Shown here: piece after piece, positions 18,165-26,412 of the stretch
Numbering within the stretch: the first letter of the stretch is position 1
Layout: every line of letters begins with the position of its first letter
Assembly: GCA_000717735.1 (NCBI GenBank)
Contig: JOBE01000001.1
Coordinates: 240,112 to 304,111 of the forward strand
From: Streptomyces griseoluteus
GTDB lineage: Bacteria; Actinomycetota; Actinomycetes; Streptomycetales; Streptomycetaceae
Length of the DNA: 64,000 bases
Reading direction: 5' to 3'
The notes under the pieces: model-generated
What the model was told of the DNA's origin: nothing
What the model saw: only the letters and a program-made list of their open reading frames with translations
Database searches by the model: none
Program-made: the position numbers and the translations under genes

Positions 18165-21100
18165 TGTCCTCCACGAACCGCAACCAGGTGTTCACCGCCG
18201 TCCACACGGTCGGCGCACTGCTGCCGGCCGACATGCTGGTCCGCATCTCCGAGGCCAAGTCATCCAAGGACCTGCGGGGTCTCGCCCCCGCCGACTACCG
18301 CATCGCCGGCTCCCGGTCCGTCCGTGACGAGGCCGAGCGCCACTGGGACAACCTCAAGTCGCTGTGGCGCGAGCTGCGCGAGAAGCTCCCCGCCGAACCC
18401 GAGGCGTCGGTACGTCCGGACAGCACCGGCTACGCCCGCGCCAACTGGGTGGAGCCCCTTTTCGAGGCCCTCGGGTTCGGTCGCCTCAGCCCGGTCGGGC
18501 CGGACGGCATCGTCGCCTCCGACGGCAGCAGGACGTGGGCGGTCAGCCACCGCCGAGACAACACGCTCGTGCACATCACCGCCTGGGACACCAAGTTCGA
18601 CAAGCGCCAGGGCGCCGGCGTGGCGGCTCCGCAGTCGCTCCTCCAGGAGGCCCTGAACCGCACGGACCCGCACACCTGGGCCCTGCTGACGAACGGCCGC
18701 AAGCTCCGGCTGCTGCGCGACTCCAACGCGCTCGCCACCACGTCGTACGTCGAGTTCGACCTGGAGGCGATCTTCGACGGCGAACTGTTCAGCGAGTTCG
18801 TCCTGCTGTACCGGTTGCTGCACGCCTCGCGGTTCAGCTCCCCTGACGGCGCCGCGACGCAGTGGAACTGCTGGCTGGAGGTGTGGCGGGACGCCGCGAT
18901 CCGCCTCGGCGCGCGCTTCCTGGACGACATAAGCGAAGGCGTACGGCTGGCGCTCAAGGAGCTCGGTACGGGGTTCCTGAAGCACCCGGCCAACACCGTC
19001 CTGCGGGACGGGCTCAAGGCCGACGCCTACCACGCGGCCCTGCTGCGGCTCGTCTACCGCCTCCTCTTCGTCTTCGTCGCCGAGGACCGCGAGGCGCTGC
19101 ACCCGAAGGGGACAAGCCCGGAGGCACGCCGGCGCTACGCGGCGTACTTCTCCACCTCTCGACTGCGTGATCACTCGCGCCGCCGTCGTGGCACCTCCCA
19201 CACGGACCGGTACCAGGCCCTTTCCCTGGTCCTGGACGCGCTCGGCGACGAGGCGGGACGTCCCGAACTCGGTCTGCCGGGCCTTGGCGGCCTCTTCGAC
19301 GTGATGGACGCGGACGCGCCGCTGCGGGGCATGAGCCTCTCCAACGAGCATCTGCTCGCCGCCATACGGCATCTCTCCGTCGTACGGGACACGGAGGCCG
19401 GCCGCTGGCGGAAGGTCGACTACCAAACCCTGGACGCCGAGGAACTGGGCGCGATCTACGAGTCGCTGCTCGCCCTCGTCCCCAAGTACAGCGCCCAGAA
19501 CCGCTCCTTCGAACTGGTCGTACGAGCGGGCAACGAGCGTAAGAAGACCGGCTCGTACTACACGCCGAGCTCCCTCGTCGACGTCCTCCTCGACTCGACG
19601 CTCGACCCGGTGATCGACAAGGCCCAGGAGCGCGGCGAGCGGCGGGCAGCCGAAGCCCGTCAGACGGGCGCTGAAGCGGCCGAGACGATCATCGCCGAAC
19701 TGCTGTCCCTGACCGTCTGCGACCCGGCGTGCGGCTCGGGCCACTTCCTGGTGGCGGCGGCACGCCGTATCGCCAAGCGGGTGGCGGCGGTCCGCGACAA
19801 CACGCCGGAGCCGACCCCGGAGAGCGTCCGGCACGCCCTGCACGAGGTCGTGGCGCGGTGCGTGTACGGCGTCGACCTCAACCCGATGGCCGTCGAACTG
19901 GCCAAGGTGTCCCTGTGGATGGAGGCCCTGGAACCGGGCAAGGCCCTCGGCTTCCTCGACGCGCACGTCAAGCTGGGGAACGGGCTCATCGGGGCGACGC
20001 CGGCGCTGCTGCGGGGCGGGATCCCGGAGGAGGCGTTCAAGGCGGTGGAAGGTGACGACGCCGCCGTCGCTCGGAGGTGGCAGCGGGAGAACAAGGAGCA
20101 GCACAAGGGCGTCTTCACGCTCGACGCCGAGGCCGACGCGTTGGTGAGCGTGACGAACGCGAAGTTCGCCTCTGAGCTGCGGACTCTCGTGGACAGCTCG
20201 CCCACGGAGAAGCTGGGGCAGGTCCGGGCACTTGCGGAGCGCTACCACCGGTGGGAGCAGTCCCCCGAGTACACCAACGCCCTCAAGATCGCCGACGCCT
20301 GGTGCGCCGCGTTCATGTGGGAGAAGACGGACACGGCGCCGACGCCGGTCACCCAGGGCGTGTTCAAGTCGCTCCAGTCGGCGGAGGGCGAAGGCGCGGG
20401 CGCGCTGGAGGAGACCCACCGCGAGATCGGGCGGCTGAGCGAGGAGTACCGGTTCTTCCACTGGCACCTGGAGTTCCCGGAGATCTTCAACGTGCCGGAG
20501 GACCCGGCGGCGGAGGGGGTCGATCCGGTGACGGGGTGGGCGGGGGGCTTCAGTTGTGTGCTGGGGAACCCGCCGTGGGACAAGGTCGACTTCGAGGACA
20601 AGAAGTATTTCAGCGTCGTCGAGCCGACTCTGGCGGACATCTCGGGCACAGCACGGCGCACGGCGATCGCCGAATGGGCGGCGGAGAACCCGGAGGAGGG
20701 AGAACGGTACGCGGCGGCGCGGCGGCGGGTGAAGTCGTCGTTCCTGTTCCTGGGGTCGTCGGGGGCGTATCCGCAGTTGCGGAAGGGACTGTCGGTCAAG
20801 GGTGTCACGATGCTTCAGACCGACCAGTTGTTCACGGAACGATTCGTGTCGGTGACGGCACCCGAGGGGCGGTGCGGGACGGTCGTCCCGACGCAGATCG
20901 CCACGGGTGCGGGCGCGCAGTTCCTGTTCCAGGATCTGACGCGGCGGGGTGCGGTAAAACACCTGTACGACTTCGAGAACGGCAAGCGGGAGAGGCTGTT
21001 CCCTGCGGTTCACGCCAGCTACCAGTTTGCGCTGATCTCGTTGACGGGTCGCGGTATGAGGGAGGAGGCCGCGCAGTTCGCGTTCTTCCTGGGGCACCCG

Positions 21101-22324
21101 GACGAGATGGCCGACGGCGGGGCTGTGTTCGCCCTCTCGCCCGAGGAGATCGCGCTCATCAACCCGAACACGGGGACGCTGCCGGTATTCCGTACCCGCA
21201 GGGACGCCGACATCACCGCCTCCATCCAGCGACGCGTTCCTGTGCTCGCCGAAGAAGCCAGAAATGACGGCAACCCATGGCGCATCACCTTCAAGCCGAC
21301 TCCGTTCCACATGACCGACGACTCCGATCTGTTCCGGAGCCGCGCCAAGCTGGAGGCTGAGGGCTGGGCCCTGGAAGGAAACGTCTTCGTTCGGGACGGG
21401 AAGCGGATGCTGCCCCTGTACGAGGGCAAGATGGCGCACCTCTTCGACCACCGCTGGAACCGCTACTACGGGCTGCGCAACGAGGACTACGAATTTGTCC
21501 CAGTGGAAGACAAGCGGGACGCGTATGGCGTGACGCTCCCCCGCCATTGGGTCCAGGAGACCGGCCGTGTCCGTACGATCCGCAACCGCAAGGAGGTGGA
21601 CGTCCCTGGCGTGAACCTCCGATTGGAGGGCCTGAAGTGGGAGCGTGACTGGCTGCTGGGTTGGCGCGACGTAGCTCGGACAACAGATGAGCGCACTGCC
21701 ATTCCAGCGTTCCTTCCGAAGGCAGCCGTGGGCCACAAGTTCCCGCTAATGTTTCCGGCTGTCGCACCAGATCTCGTAGGTGCTCTGATCGCCGCCCAAA
21801 GTTCCTTGGTGTTCGACTACGTGTCCCGACAGAAGGTTGGGGCCATCAGCATGGCCCTCTTCATCTGGAAGCAGCTCCCCGTCCCGCACCCCGACGACCT
21901 GGCCCCCCACACCACCTTCACCACCTCGCGCGTACTCGAACTCGTCTACTCCTCCTGGGAGATGGAGCCCCTGGCCATCGACCTCGGCGACACCGGCGCC
22001 CCCTTCGTCTGGAACGAAGACCGCCGCACCCAGATCCGCGCCGAGCTCGACGCCTACTTCTTCCACCTCTATGGAGTCTCCCGCGAGGACGCCGATTACA
22101 TCCTGGAGTCCTTCCAGACCGAGAACGGCGGCCTGAAGAACAACGAGATCGGCAAGTACGGCGAGTACCGCACCAAGCGCCTCGTCCTCACTGAGTACGA
22201 CCGCATGGCGGAGGCTGGTCTCACCATGGAGACGCCCTTGATCGACGGAAAGAACTACACGTCGACCCTCACTCCGCCCCCGGGCCAGGGCCCCCGGCAC
22301 GAGGCCCGGCCCGAGGCCGGCTGA
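18164..22324 (+). CDS. drmMI: Large N6-adenine DNA methyltransferase, Eco57I/DrmMI-like
   Basis: The product is 1,386 aa from ATG 18164, overlapping drmD's stop by one base. The catalytic domain carries motif I DPACGSGHFLVAAARRI (near residue 519) and motif IV NPPWDKVDFEDKKYF (near 803). The NPPW form is typical of N6-adenine enzymes with a split Eco57I-type domain. About 500 residues precede motif I; the ending is a recognition-type region with repeated PLYEGKMAHLFDHRW-like elements. In DISARM the methylase marks self DNA. No clear PD-(D/E)xK nuclease site was recognised, so it is more likely a pure methylase than a complete type IIG enzyme, but an N-terminal nuclease relic cannot be excluded by eye. 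Its stop is 39 nt from a convergent gene, with a hairpin between. Confidence 0.85.
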   Translation: MSSTNRNQVFTAVHTVGALLPADMLVRISEAKSSKDLRGLAPADYRIAGSRSVRDEAERHWDNLKSLWRELREKLPAEPEASVRPDSTGYARANWVEPLFEALGFGRLSPVGPDGIVASDGSRTWAVSHRRDNTLVHITAWDTKFDKRQGAGVAAPQSLLQEALNRTDPHTWALLTNGRKLRLLRDSNALATTSYVEFDLEAIFDGELFSEFVLLYRLLHASRFSSPDGAATQWNCWLEVWRDAAIRLGARFLDDISEGVRLALKELGTGFLKHPANTVLRDGLKADAYHAALLRLVYRLLFVFVAEDREALHPKGTSPEARRRYAAYFSTSRLRDHSRRRRGTSHTDRYQALSLVLDALGDEAGRPELGLPGLGGLFDVMDADAPLRGMSLSNEHLLAAIRHLSVVRDTEAGRWRKVDYQTLDAEELGAIYESLLALVPKYSAQNRSFELVVRAGNERKKTGSYYTPSSLVDVLLDSTLDPVIDKAQERGERRAAEARQTGAEAAETIIAELLSLTVCDPACGSGHFLVAAARRIAKRVAAVRDNTPEPTPESVRHALHEVVARCVYGVDLNPMAVELAKVSLWMEALEPGKALGFLDAHVKLGNGLIGATPALLRGGIPEEAFKAVEGDDAAVARRWQRENKEQHKGVFTLDAEADALVSVTNAKFASELRTLVDSSPTEKLGQVRALAERYHRWEQSPEYTNALKIADAWCAAFMWEKTDTAPTPVTQGVFKSLQSAEGEGAGALEETHREIGRLSEEYRFFHWHLEFPEIFNVPEDPAAEGVDPVTGWAGGFSCVLGNPPWDKVDFEDKKYFSVVEPTLADISGTARRTAIAEWAAENPEEGERYAAARRRVKSSFLFLGSSGAYPQLRKGLSVKGVTMLQTDQLFTERFVSVTAPEGRCGTVVPTQIATGAGAQFLFQDLTRRGAVKHLYDFENGKRERLFPAVHASYQFALISLTGRGMREEAAQFAFFLGHPDEMADGGAVFALSPEEIALINPNTGTLPVFRTRRDADITASIQRRVPVLAEEARNDGNPWRITFKPTPFHMTDDSDLFRSRAKLEAEGWALEGNVFVRDGKRMLPLYEGKMAHLFDHRWNRYYGLRNEDYEFVPVEDKRDAYGVTLPRHWVQETGRVRTIRNRKEVDVPGVNLRLEGLKWERDWLLGWRDVARTTDERTAIPAFLPKAAVGHKFPLMFPAVAPDLVGALIAAQSSLVFDYVSRQKVGAISMALFIWKQLPVPHPDDLAPHTTFTTSRVLELVYSSWEMEPLAIDLGDTGAPFVWNEDRRTQIRAELDAYFFHLYGVSREDADYILESFQTENGGLKNNEIGKYGEYRTKRLVLTEYDRMAEAGLTMETPLIDGKNYTSTLTPPPGQGPRHEARPEAG

Positions 22325-22336
22325 GCCGTCGCCGCA

Positions 22337-22373
22337 GCGCGGCTGGGCCCACCGAAAGGGGGTTCAGCCGCGC
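22337..22373. terminator. Hairpin between convergent methylase and DUF397 genes
   Basis: GCGCGGCTG pairs with CAGCCGCGC (9 bp) across a 19-nt loop. The right arm lies inside the end of the DUF397 gene. It could end transcription from either side. Confidence 0.4.
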
Positions 22374-22549
22374 GCGGCGTACCGTACGAACTGCGTCCAG
22401 CCGTCGCGGCCGACGGAGAAGTCGGGGCGCGTCAGGTCCTTGGAGTCACGTACGTGGATGGCGTGATCGGCGACGGCGACCTCCACGCAGCTGTCGCCCT
22501 GGCTTCCGCTGTAGCTGGACTTGAACCAGACGCGTTCCGTCGTACTCAT
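22364..22549 (-). CDS. DUF397 protein
   Basis: A 61-aa protein with the standard DUF397 layout: WFKSSYSGSQGDSCVEVA at the start and VRDSKD in the middle. In streptomycetes such small proteins are partners of XRE/DUF5753 regulators (WhiJ/BldB-type and Scr1 loci). Its ATG overlaps the stop of the preceding XRE gene (ATGA), so the two are co-translated. It may act as an antagonist or co-effector of that regulator; the mechanism is not established here. Confidence 0.85.
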   Translation of the reverse strand: MSTTERVWFKSSYSGSQGDSCVEVAVADHAIHVRDSKDLTRPDFSVGRDGWTQFVRYAARG

Positions 22550-23385
22550 AGCTCTCCTCGCAGTCGCTCCAGCAGACCCCGCGATTCCTGGGGGTTCAGG
22601 GCCTGCGAGCGCAGTGTGTCATAGCGCTGCTGAAGGAGGCTCACCTCTTTCGGGTCGCCGATCAGCCGCCCGTTCTGCTGTCCTTCGGAGTACGCGAGGC
22701 GCCGCCCCTGCGGCGTTTCCAGAAGCTGCACCGGCCCATCCAGACAGGCATGCAACCCCGCCTCCTGCGGAACGATCTGAAGCGTCACGTTACGCAGAGC
22801 GGTCTGCTCCAGCACGTAGTCCAGCAGCTCCCGCACCCGCTCCACATCGCTGAACCGTCGCCGGAAGACATGCTCCTCCACGATGAAGCTGAACGGCACG
22901 GTCTGCCGCTCGCGCAGCATCTTCTGACGCTCAAGCCGCGCGGCGACGAGCACCTCCACTTGCTCATCCGGCACCAGCGGAACGGTGCCCTCGAACACTG
23001 CTCGCGCGTACGCCTCCGACTGCAACAACCCCGGCACCAACCGGCACTCATACGTACACAGGCTCACCGCCACCCGCTCCAGCCGAGCCCACCGCCGGAA
23101 CCACGCCGCCAACCCCGGCTCGCCCCGCGACAGGTGCTGCGCCGACCTCCGGAGCGCGCCCGTGTTGCCCGTCGCCTCCTCCGCCCGGTCCACGAACACC
23201 TCGTCCGGCATCCGGCGGCCCAGCTCCACGGACTCAACGGTGTGTTTGGAGAAGCGGACCCGCGTACCGAACTCCACCCTGCTCAGGCCCGCGTGTTCCC
23301 GCAGGGCCTGGACGACCGCCCCGAACGTCCGCAGACTGTCGGACGCGTCCGGCTCCCGCTCTCCGTCGCCACCGTGTTCCGCCAT
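22546..23385 (-). CDS. XRE-family regulator with DUF5753 domain
   Basis: The product is 279 aa, with ATG at 23385 behind GGAGG at 9 nt; the frame stays open far upstream but without a credible start. The HTH is near residues 20-75 (LREHAGLSRVEFGTRVRFSK then HTVESVELGRR). Residues 95-275 are the DUF5753 sensor-like domain found in WhiJ-type regulators (CTYECRLVPGLLQSEAYARA, then LEQTALRNVTLQIVP). It forms a typical triad with the DUF397 gene and the divergent ATPase gene at 23552. Such triads normally tune development and secondary metabolism, and the genome usually holds dozens. Here it lies between a DISARM-like and an McrBC locus. Confidence 0.88.
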   Translation of the reverse strand: MAEHGGDGEREPDASDSLRTFGAVVQALREHAGLSRVEFGTRVRFSKHTVESVELGRRMPDEVFVDRAEEATGNTGALRRSAQHLSRGEPGLAAWFRRWARLERVAVSLCTYECRLVPGLLQSEAYARAVFEGTVPLVPDEQVEVLVAARLERQKMLRERQTVPFSFIVEEHVFRRRFSDVERVRELLDYVLEQTALRNVTLQIVPQEAGLHACLDGPVQLLETPQGRRLAYSEGQQNGRLIGDPKEVSLLQQRYDTLRSQALNPQESRGLLERLRGEL

Positions 23386-23551
23386 GTGCAGCCACCTCCA
23401 CGTGCGCACCCGGCGGGCCCTCCCCCGCTCGGGATTCACCCAGAGTGACGGGCAGCGTCTCGTACTGTCCACCCTGTGTGCCCGTACGGTGACATCGCGT
23501 ACGGGGTGTGGTACTCGCGTACGCCCCCACGCGCCCGCCACCGTGTCCCCC

Positions 23552-24007
23552 ATGAACCCCACCGCGACACAACCACCCCACACCGAACCCATGTTCAGCC
23601 AGCTCCTGTCCGGAACCCGCAGGGGCGCCCGGCTCGCCAGGTTGCTCGCGGCCGCCGAGCTCCGCGACTGGAACCTCCCGACCGTTGTCACCGAGCGTGC
23701 CGAGCAGATCGTCGCCGAGCTCGCCGCCAACGCCGTGCTGCACGGGCGGGTGCCGGGGCGCGGCTTCCGGCTCCGGCTCCTGGTCGGCGGCAGCCCCCGC
23801 GCCCTCCACATCGAGGTCACCGACGCGCGGGGCGACCGCCTGCCGGCGCTGCCGGAGGGAGCGCCCGACGGTGAGGGCGGTCGGGGGCTCCTGCTGGTCG
23901 ACGGGCTCGCCGACCGGTGGGGCGTGGTCCCGTTCCCACCGGGCGGCAAGACGGTGTGGGCGGCGGTCTCCCTGGCCTCCGGCCCCCCGACCGGTCTCAG
24001 TGGGTGA
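23552..24007 (+). CDS. ATP-binding regulatory protein (HATPase_c, anti-sigma-like)
   Basis: A 151-aa protein (ATG 23552; GTG 23543 is in frame three codons earlier). It is a single GHKL/HATPase_c domain: VAELAANAVLHG (N-box), EVTDARGDRLP (G1), and GRGLLLVDGLADRWGV (G2). This is the RsbW/SpoIIAB-like type without a histidine, common beside DUF397/XRE pairs. It is transcribed away from the XRE gene across a 166-nt divergent region. Its last 11 bases overlap the end of the convergent DUF2786 gene. Confidence 0.82.
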   Translation: MNPTATQPPHTEPMFSQLLSGTRRGARLARLLAAAELRDWNLPTVVTERAEQIVAELAANAVLHGRVPGRGFRLRLLVGGSPRALHIEVTDARGDRLPALPEGAPDGEGGRGLLLVDGLADRWGVVPFPPGGKTVWAAVSLASGPPTGLSG

Positions 24008-26303
24008 GCTGGTCCATGTCGTCCTCTTCGGCGAGGGCGGGCCCGCCGATCTCCGCGTGCTTGCCGTCGGCCACCCCCTGCCAATAGCCCGTGCCCTTGA
24101 ACTTGGTCGGACGTGCCTTGGCGATCTTCGGGTAGCGGGCGGAGACCTGGGCATCGACGACGGCCGAACGGTCCGCGAGGACCAGCGCCACACTGCGCCC
24201 GCCCGAGTTCGTGTTCAGGGGGTCGGTCCGCTGCGCGGTGTCGGCGGCCGCCCTCGCCGCCCGCTGGGCCGCGCCGATGCGGGTGATGACCTCGCGGATG
24301 AAGCCGAGCATCCAGGACCGTTTGTACGCGCGCGCGTCCTCGCCCTCCGGCCGGTGCCGGAAGTCGGCGGCATCCGCCCCCCTCAGCATCTGGAGACGCA
24401 GACTGGTGAACAGAACCTCGACCGCGTGGAGGTCCGCCTCGAAGCCGAACAGGTGCACCCGGTGCCGGTTGGCCTTGCCTCCGGGGTACACGGCGGTGCA
24501 CCGCATCTCGCCCGCGATCCAGCTGAGCAGCCGCCTGGCCTCCTTGACGTACGGGGGATGCACGTCGACGACCTTGTCCACCGGCTTGCCCGGATCGGAC
24601 ACGTCGTCGAGCATGGCCCGCTCGATGCCGTACTTGGCCATCAGTTCGGCGGCCTTGTCGAGGAACGTCCGGGCCTCCGGCTCCGTGACGCCCGGATCCT
24701 CGGCCTGCCGGAGCAGCGCCCTGACCTTTCCGAGGAGCGCGGGCGGCAGGCCACCGGCGGGACGTGCGACGTGCTCCTCGGGAGTCCGTCGCGCCGCCGG
24801 TTCTTCGTCGTCGCCCCAGCTTTCGTCGTCGTCCGCGCCCTGGTCGGCTCCGTCGTCGTCCTGCCGGGTGATCGCGTCGGCCAGGTCGTCGGGCTCGGGG
24901 GCGAGTACCGCGAGGGACGCCAGCGCCCACCTCCGCCAGGCCGGGGTGTCCTCCTCCCGTACTCGGGCGAGGACCGTACGCAGCCGCTGGACTCCCCCGT
25001 CGGCCCCCACGGCGAGGAACTCCAGACGGGCGTAGCCGAGTCGTGCGACGGCGAGCAGGGCACCGAGGTCGAACGCGCTGTCGCCGTCGTAGTGGATGTC
25101 GATTCCGGGCTCGGGGTACCACTCCGCCTCGTGCTCGCCCGACTCGTTCCACAGGTCCATCGGGAAGAGGTCGAAGGAAGCCTGTACCGGCGCACCGGTC
25201 CTGACGCGCAGGACGGATTCGGACGGCGCTCCCGAGTACGCCTTCGCGGCCGCTCTCTCCTGCGGGGACGTGACGATGTGGTACCAGACCGGCAGGGAGC
25301 CCTCCATCCCGTGCCAGGTGGTCCTGCCTTGCCCCGCGAGTTCCGTCGCCTGCCGCTCGACCTCGGTGTCGTCCTGGGCTTGGCCCTGCCAGTCCAGGAA
25401 GTCGAGGAAGGCACCCAGGTAGTCTTCGGCGGACCGCCACGGGCCGCGCTTGCTGCGACTCAGGAGAGCGCGCTCGCAGCCTGACAGCTCGGCGATCACG
25501 GGCTGGAGGACGACGGACATGTACCTCTTGACCGCTTCGGACAGCTCCGCGAGGAAGGCGCGCGTCGCTTCCGAGCCGTTCGCCTGCTGCTTACGCCGCC
25601 AGGCTTCGAGCTCCTCGGCGCACGCCTGCTGCTCGGCCAGCCACAGCAGGTGCCCGGCGCCTTGGAGGTGCTCCTCGCGCAGAAGGACGACGTCCTGGAC
25701 CGTCGCGGCCGTCTCCGGTGCGTCGAGCACGGCCCGTGCGAGGAGGCTCAGAGGTTCGGGCTCATGGGTGAGGAACTCGGCCAGGGTGAGGAGTTCGCGA
25801 CCGTGGGCGCGCGGCGCCCGCTCAGGGGCGGGGAGGGGCCTGATCCGGGAAAATGGCACCGACCAGCGTGCGGTCCATTCGGCGAAGTCCCCCTCCAGGT
25901 CTCCAGTGCGTCGCTGGTTCCGGCTCCACCACCACAGCAGCAGTTCGTCCCAGACCCCGGCGTTCCAGGACCACAGGGCGGGCTCGTCACCGGGTGCGAG
26001 ACGGGCGCGCAGTTCCCGCACCGAATCCGTCAGGTCGTGGGGGTGAGCGCCCGGGATCAGGCGCTCCAGCCAGCGAACCGTGTCGGCCACGGACCGTGCC
26101 CGTGCCTGGTCCGCCGCCACGCGCGCGATCGTGGCAGCAGCCACGTGTCGCTGATCGCCGAAATCGGAGGGAAGCAGTCCGTACAGTTGGGCTCCCGCCT
26201 TTTCCATGACCTCGGCCAGGTCATGGACGCGGGCTTCGAGCCATTCCTCCCTGGACTCCCTGAAGGCCCGCTCCGCCGGCGATTCCGGGCTCCGATAGCG
26301 CAC
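23997..26303 (-). CDS. DUF2786-domain protein, 768 aa
   Basis: GTG start at 26303. The first 520 residues match nothing I recognise and contain many tryptophans and aromatic clusters. A DUF2786 module follows at about 555-600 (LGKVRALLRQAEDPGVTEPE, then DKAAELMAKYGIERAML). It continues into the usual downstream region with HLFGFEADLHAVEVLFTSLR. DUF2786 proteins occur in phages and bacteria and are of unknown biochemical function. It is divergent from mcrB with about 110 nt between them, so the two may share control. An acidic, low-complexity stretch (DDDGADQGADDDESWGDDEE) lies just before the DUF2786 part and probably acts as a linker. A defence role is inference from location only. Confidence 0.7.
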   Translation of the reverse strand: MRYRSPESPAERAFRESREEWLEARVHDLAEVMEKAGAQLYGLLPSDFGDQRHVAAATIARVAADQARARSVADTVRWLERLIPGAHPHDLTDSVRELRARLAPGDEPALWSWNAGVWDELLLWWWSRNQRRTGDLEGDFAEWTARWSVPFSRIRPLPAPERAPRAHGRELLTLAEFLTHEPEPLSLLARAVLDAPETAATVQDVVLLREEHLQGAGHLLWLAEQQACAEELEAWRRKQQANGSEATRAFLAELSEAVKRYMSVVLQPVIAELSGCERALLSRSKRGPWRSAEDYLGAFLDFLDWQGQAQDDTEVERQATELAGQGRTTWHGMEGSLPVWYHIVTSPQERAAAKAYSGAPSESVLRVRTGAPVQASFDLFPMDLWNESGEHEAEWYPEPGIDIHYDGDSAFDLGALLAVARLGYARLEFLAVGADGGVQRLRTVLARVREEDTPAWRRWALASLAVLAPEPDDLADAITRQDDDGADQGADDDESWGDDEEPAARRTPEEHVARPAGGLPPALLGKVRALLRQAEDPGVTEPEARTFLDKAAELMAKYGIERAMLDDVSDPGKPVDKVVDVHPPYVKEARRLLSWIAGEMRCTAVYPGGKANRHRVHLFGFEADLHAVEVLFTSLRLQMLRGADAADFRHRPEGEDARAYKRSWMLGFIREVITRIGAAQRAARAAADTAQRTDPLNTNSGGRSVALVLADRSAVVDAQVSARYPKIAKARPTKFKGTGYWQGVADGKHAEIGGPALAEEDDMDQLTH

Positions 26304-26412
26304 GCGTTTCCCTCCCCCGGGGCTTTCCGCCCCACCGGACGGCCCCCTGCTGTCAGTGCGGCCGCCTAGTCTTCCTTACGGATCAATGTCTACGGACGGG
26401 GAGGCCGTGACG

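Noticed and set aside
18260..21736. Minus-strand ORF of 1,158 codons opposite the methylase
   Set aside because: Arg/Leu/Val-rich shadow without recognisable domains; the plus strand has intact methylase motifs.
8905..22324. BREX type 2 (Pgl), because of a kinase next to a methylase
   Set aside because: No PglZ phosphatase, PglY ATPase or BrxC/D-like gene is present; the methylase is followed by regulators, and the helicases are DrmA/DrmD-like.
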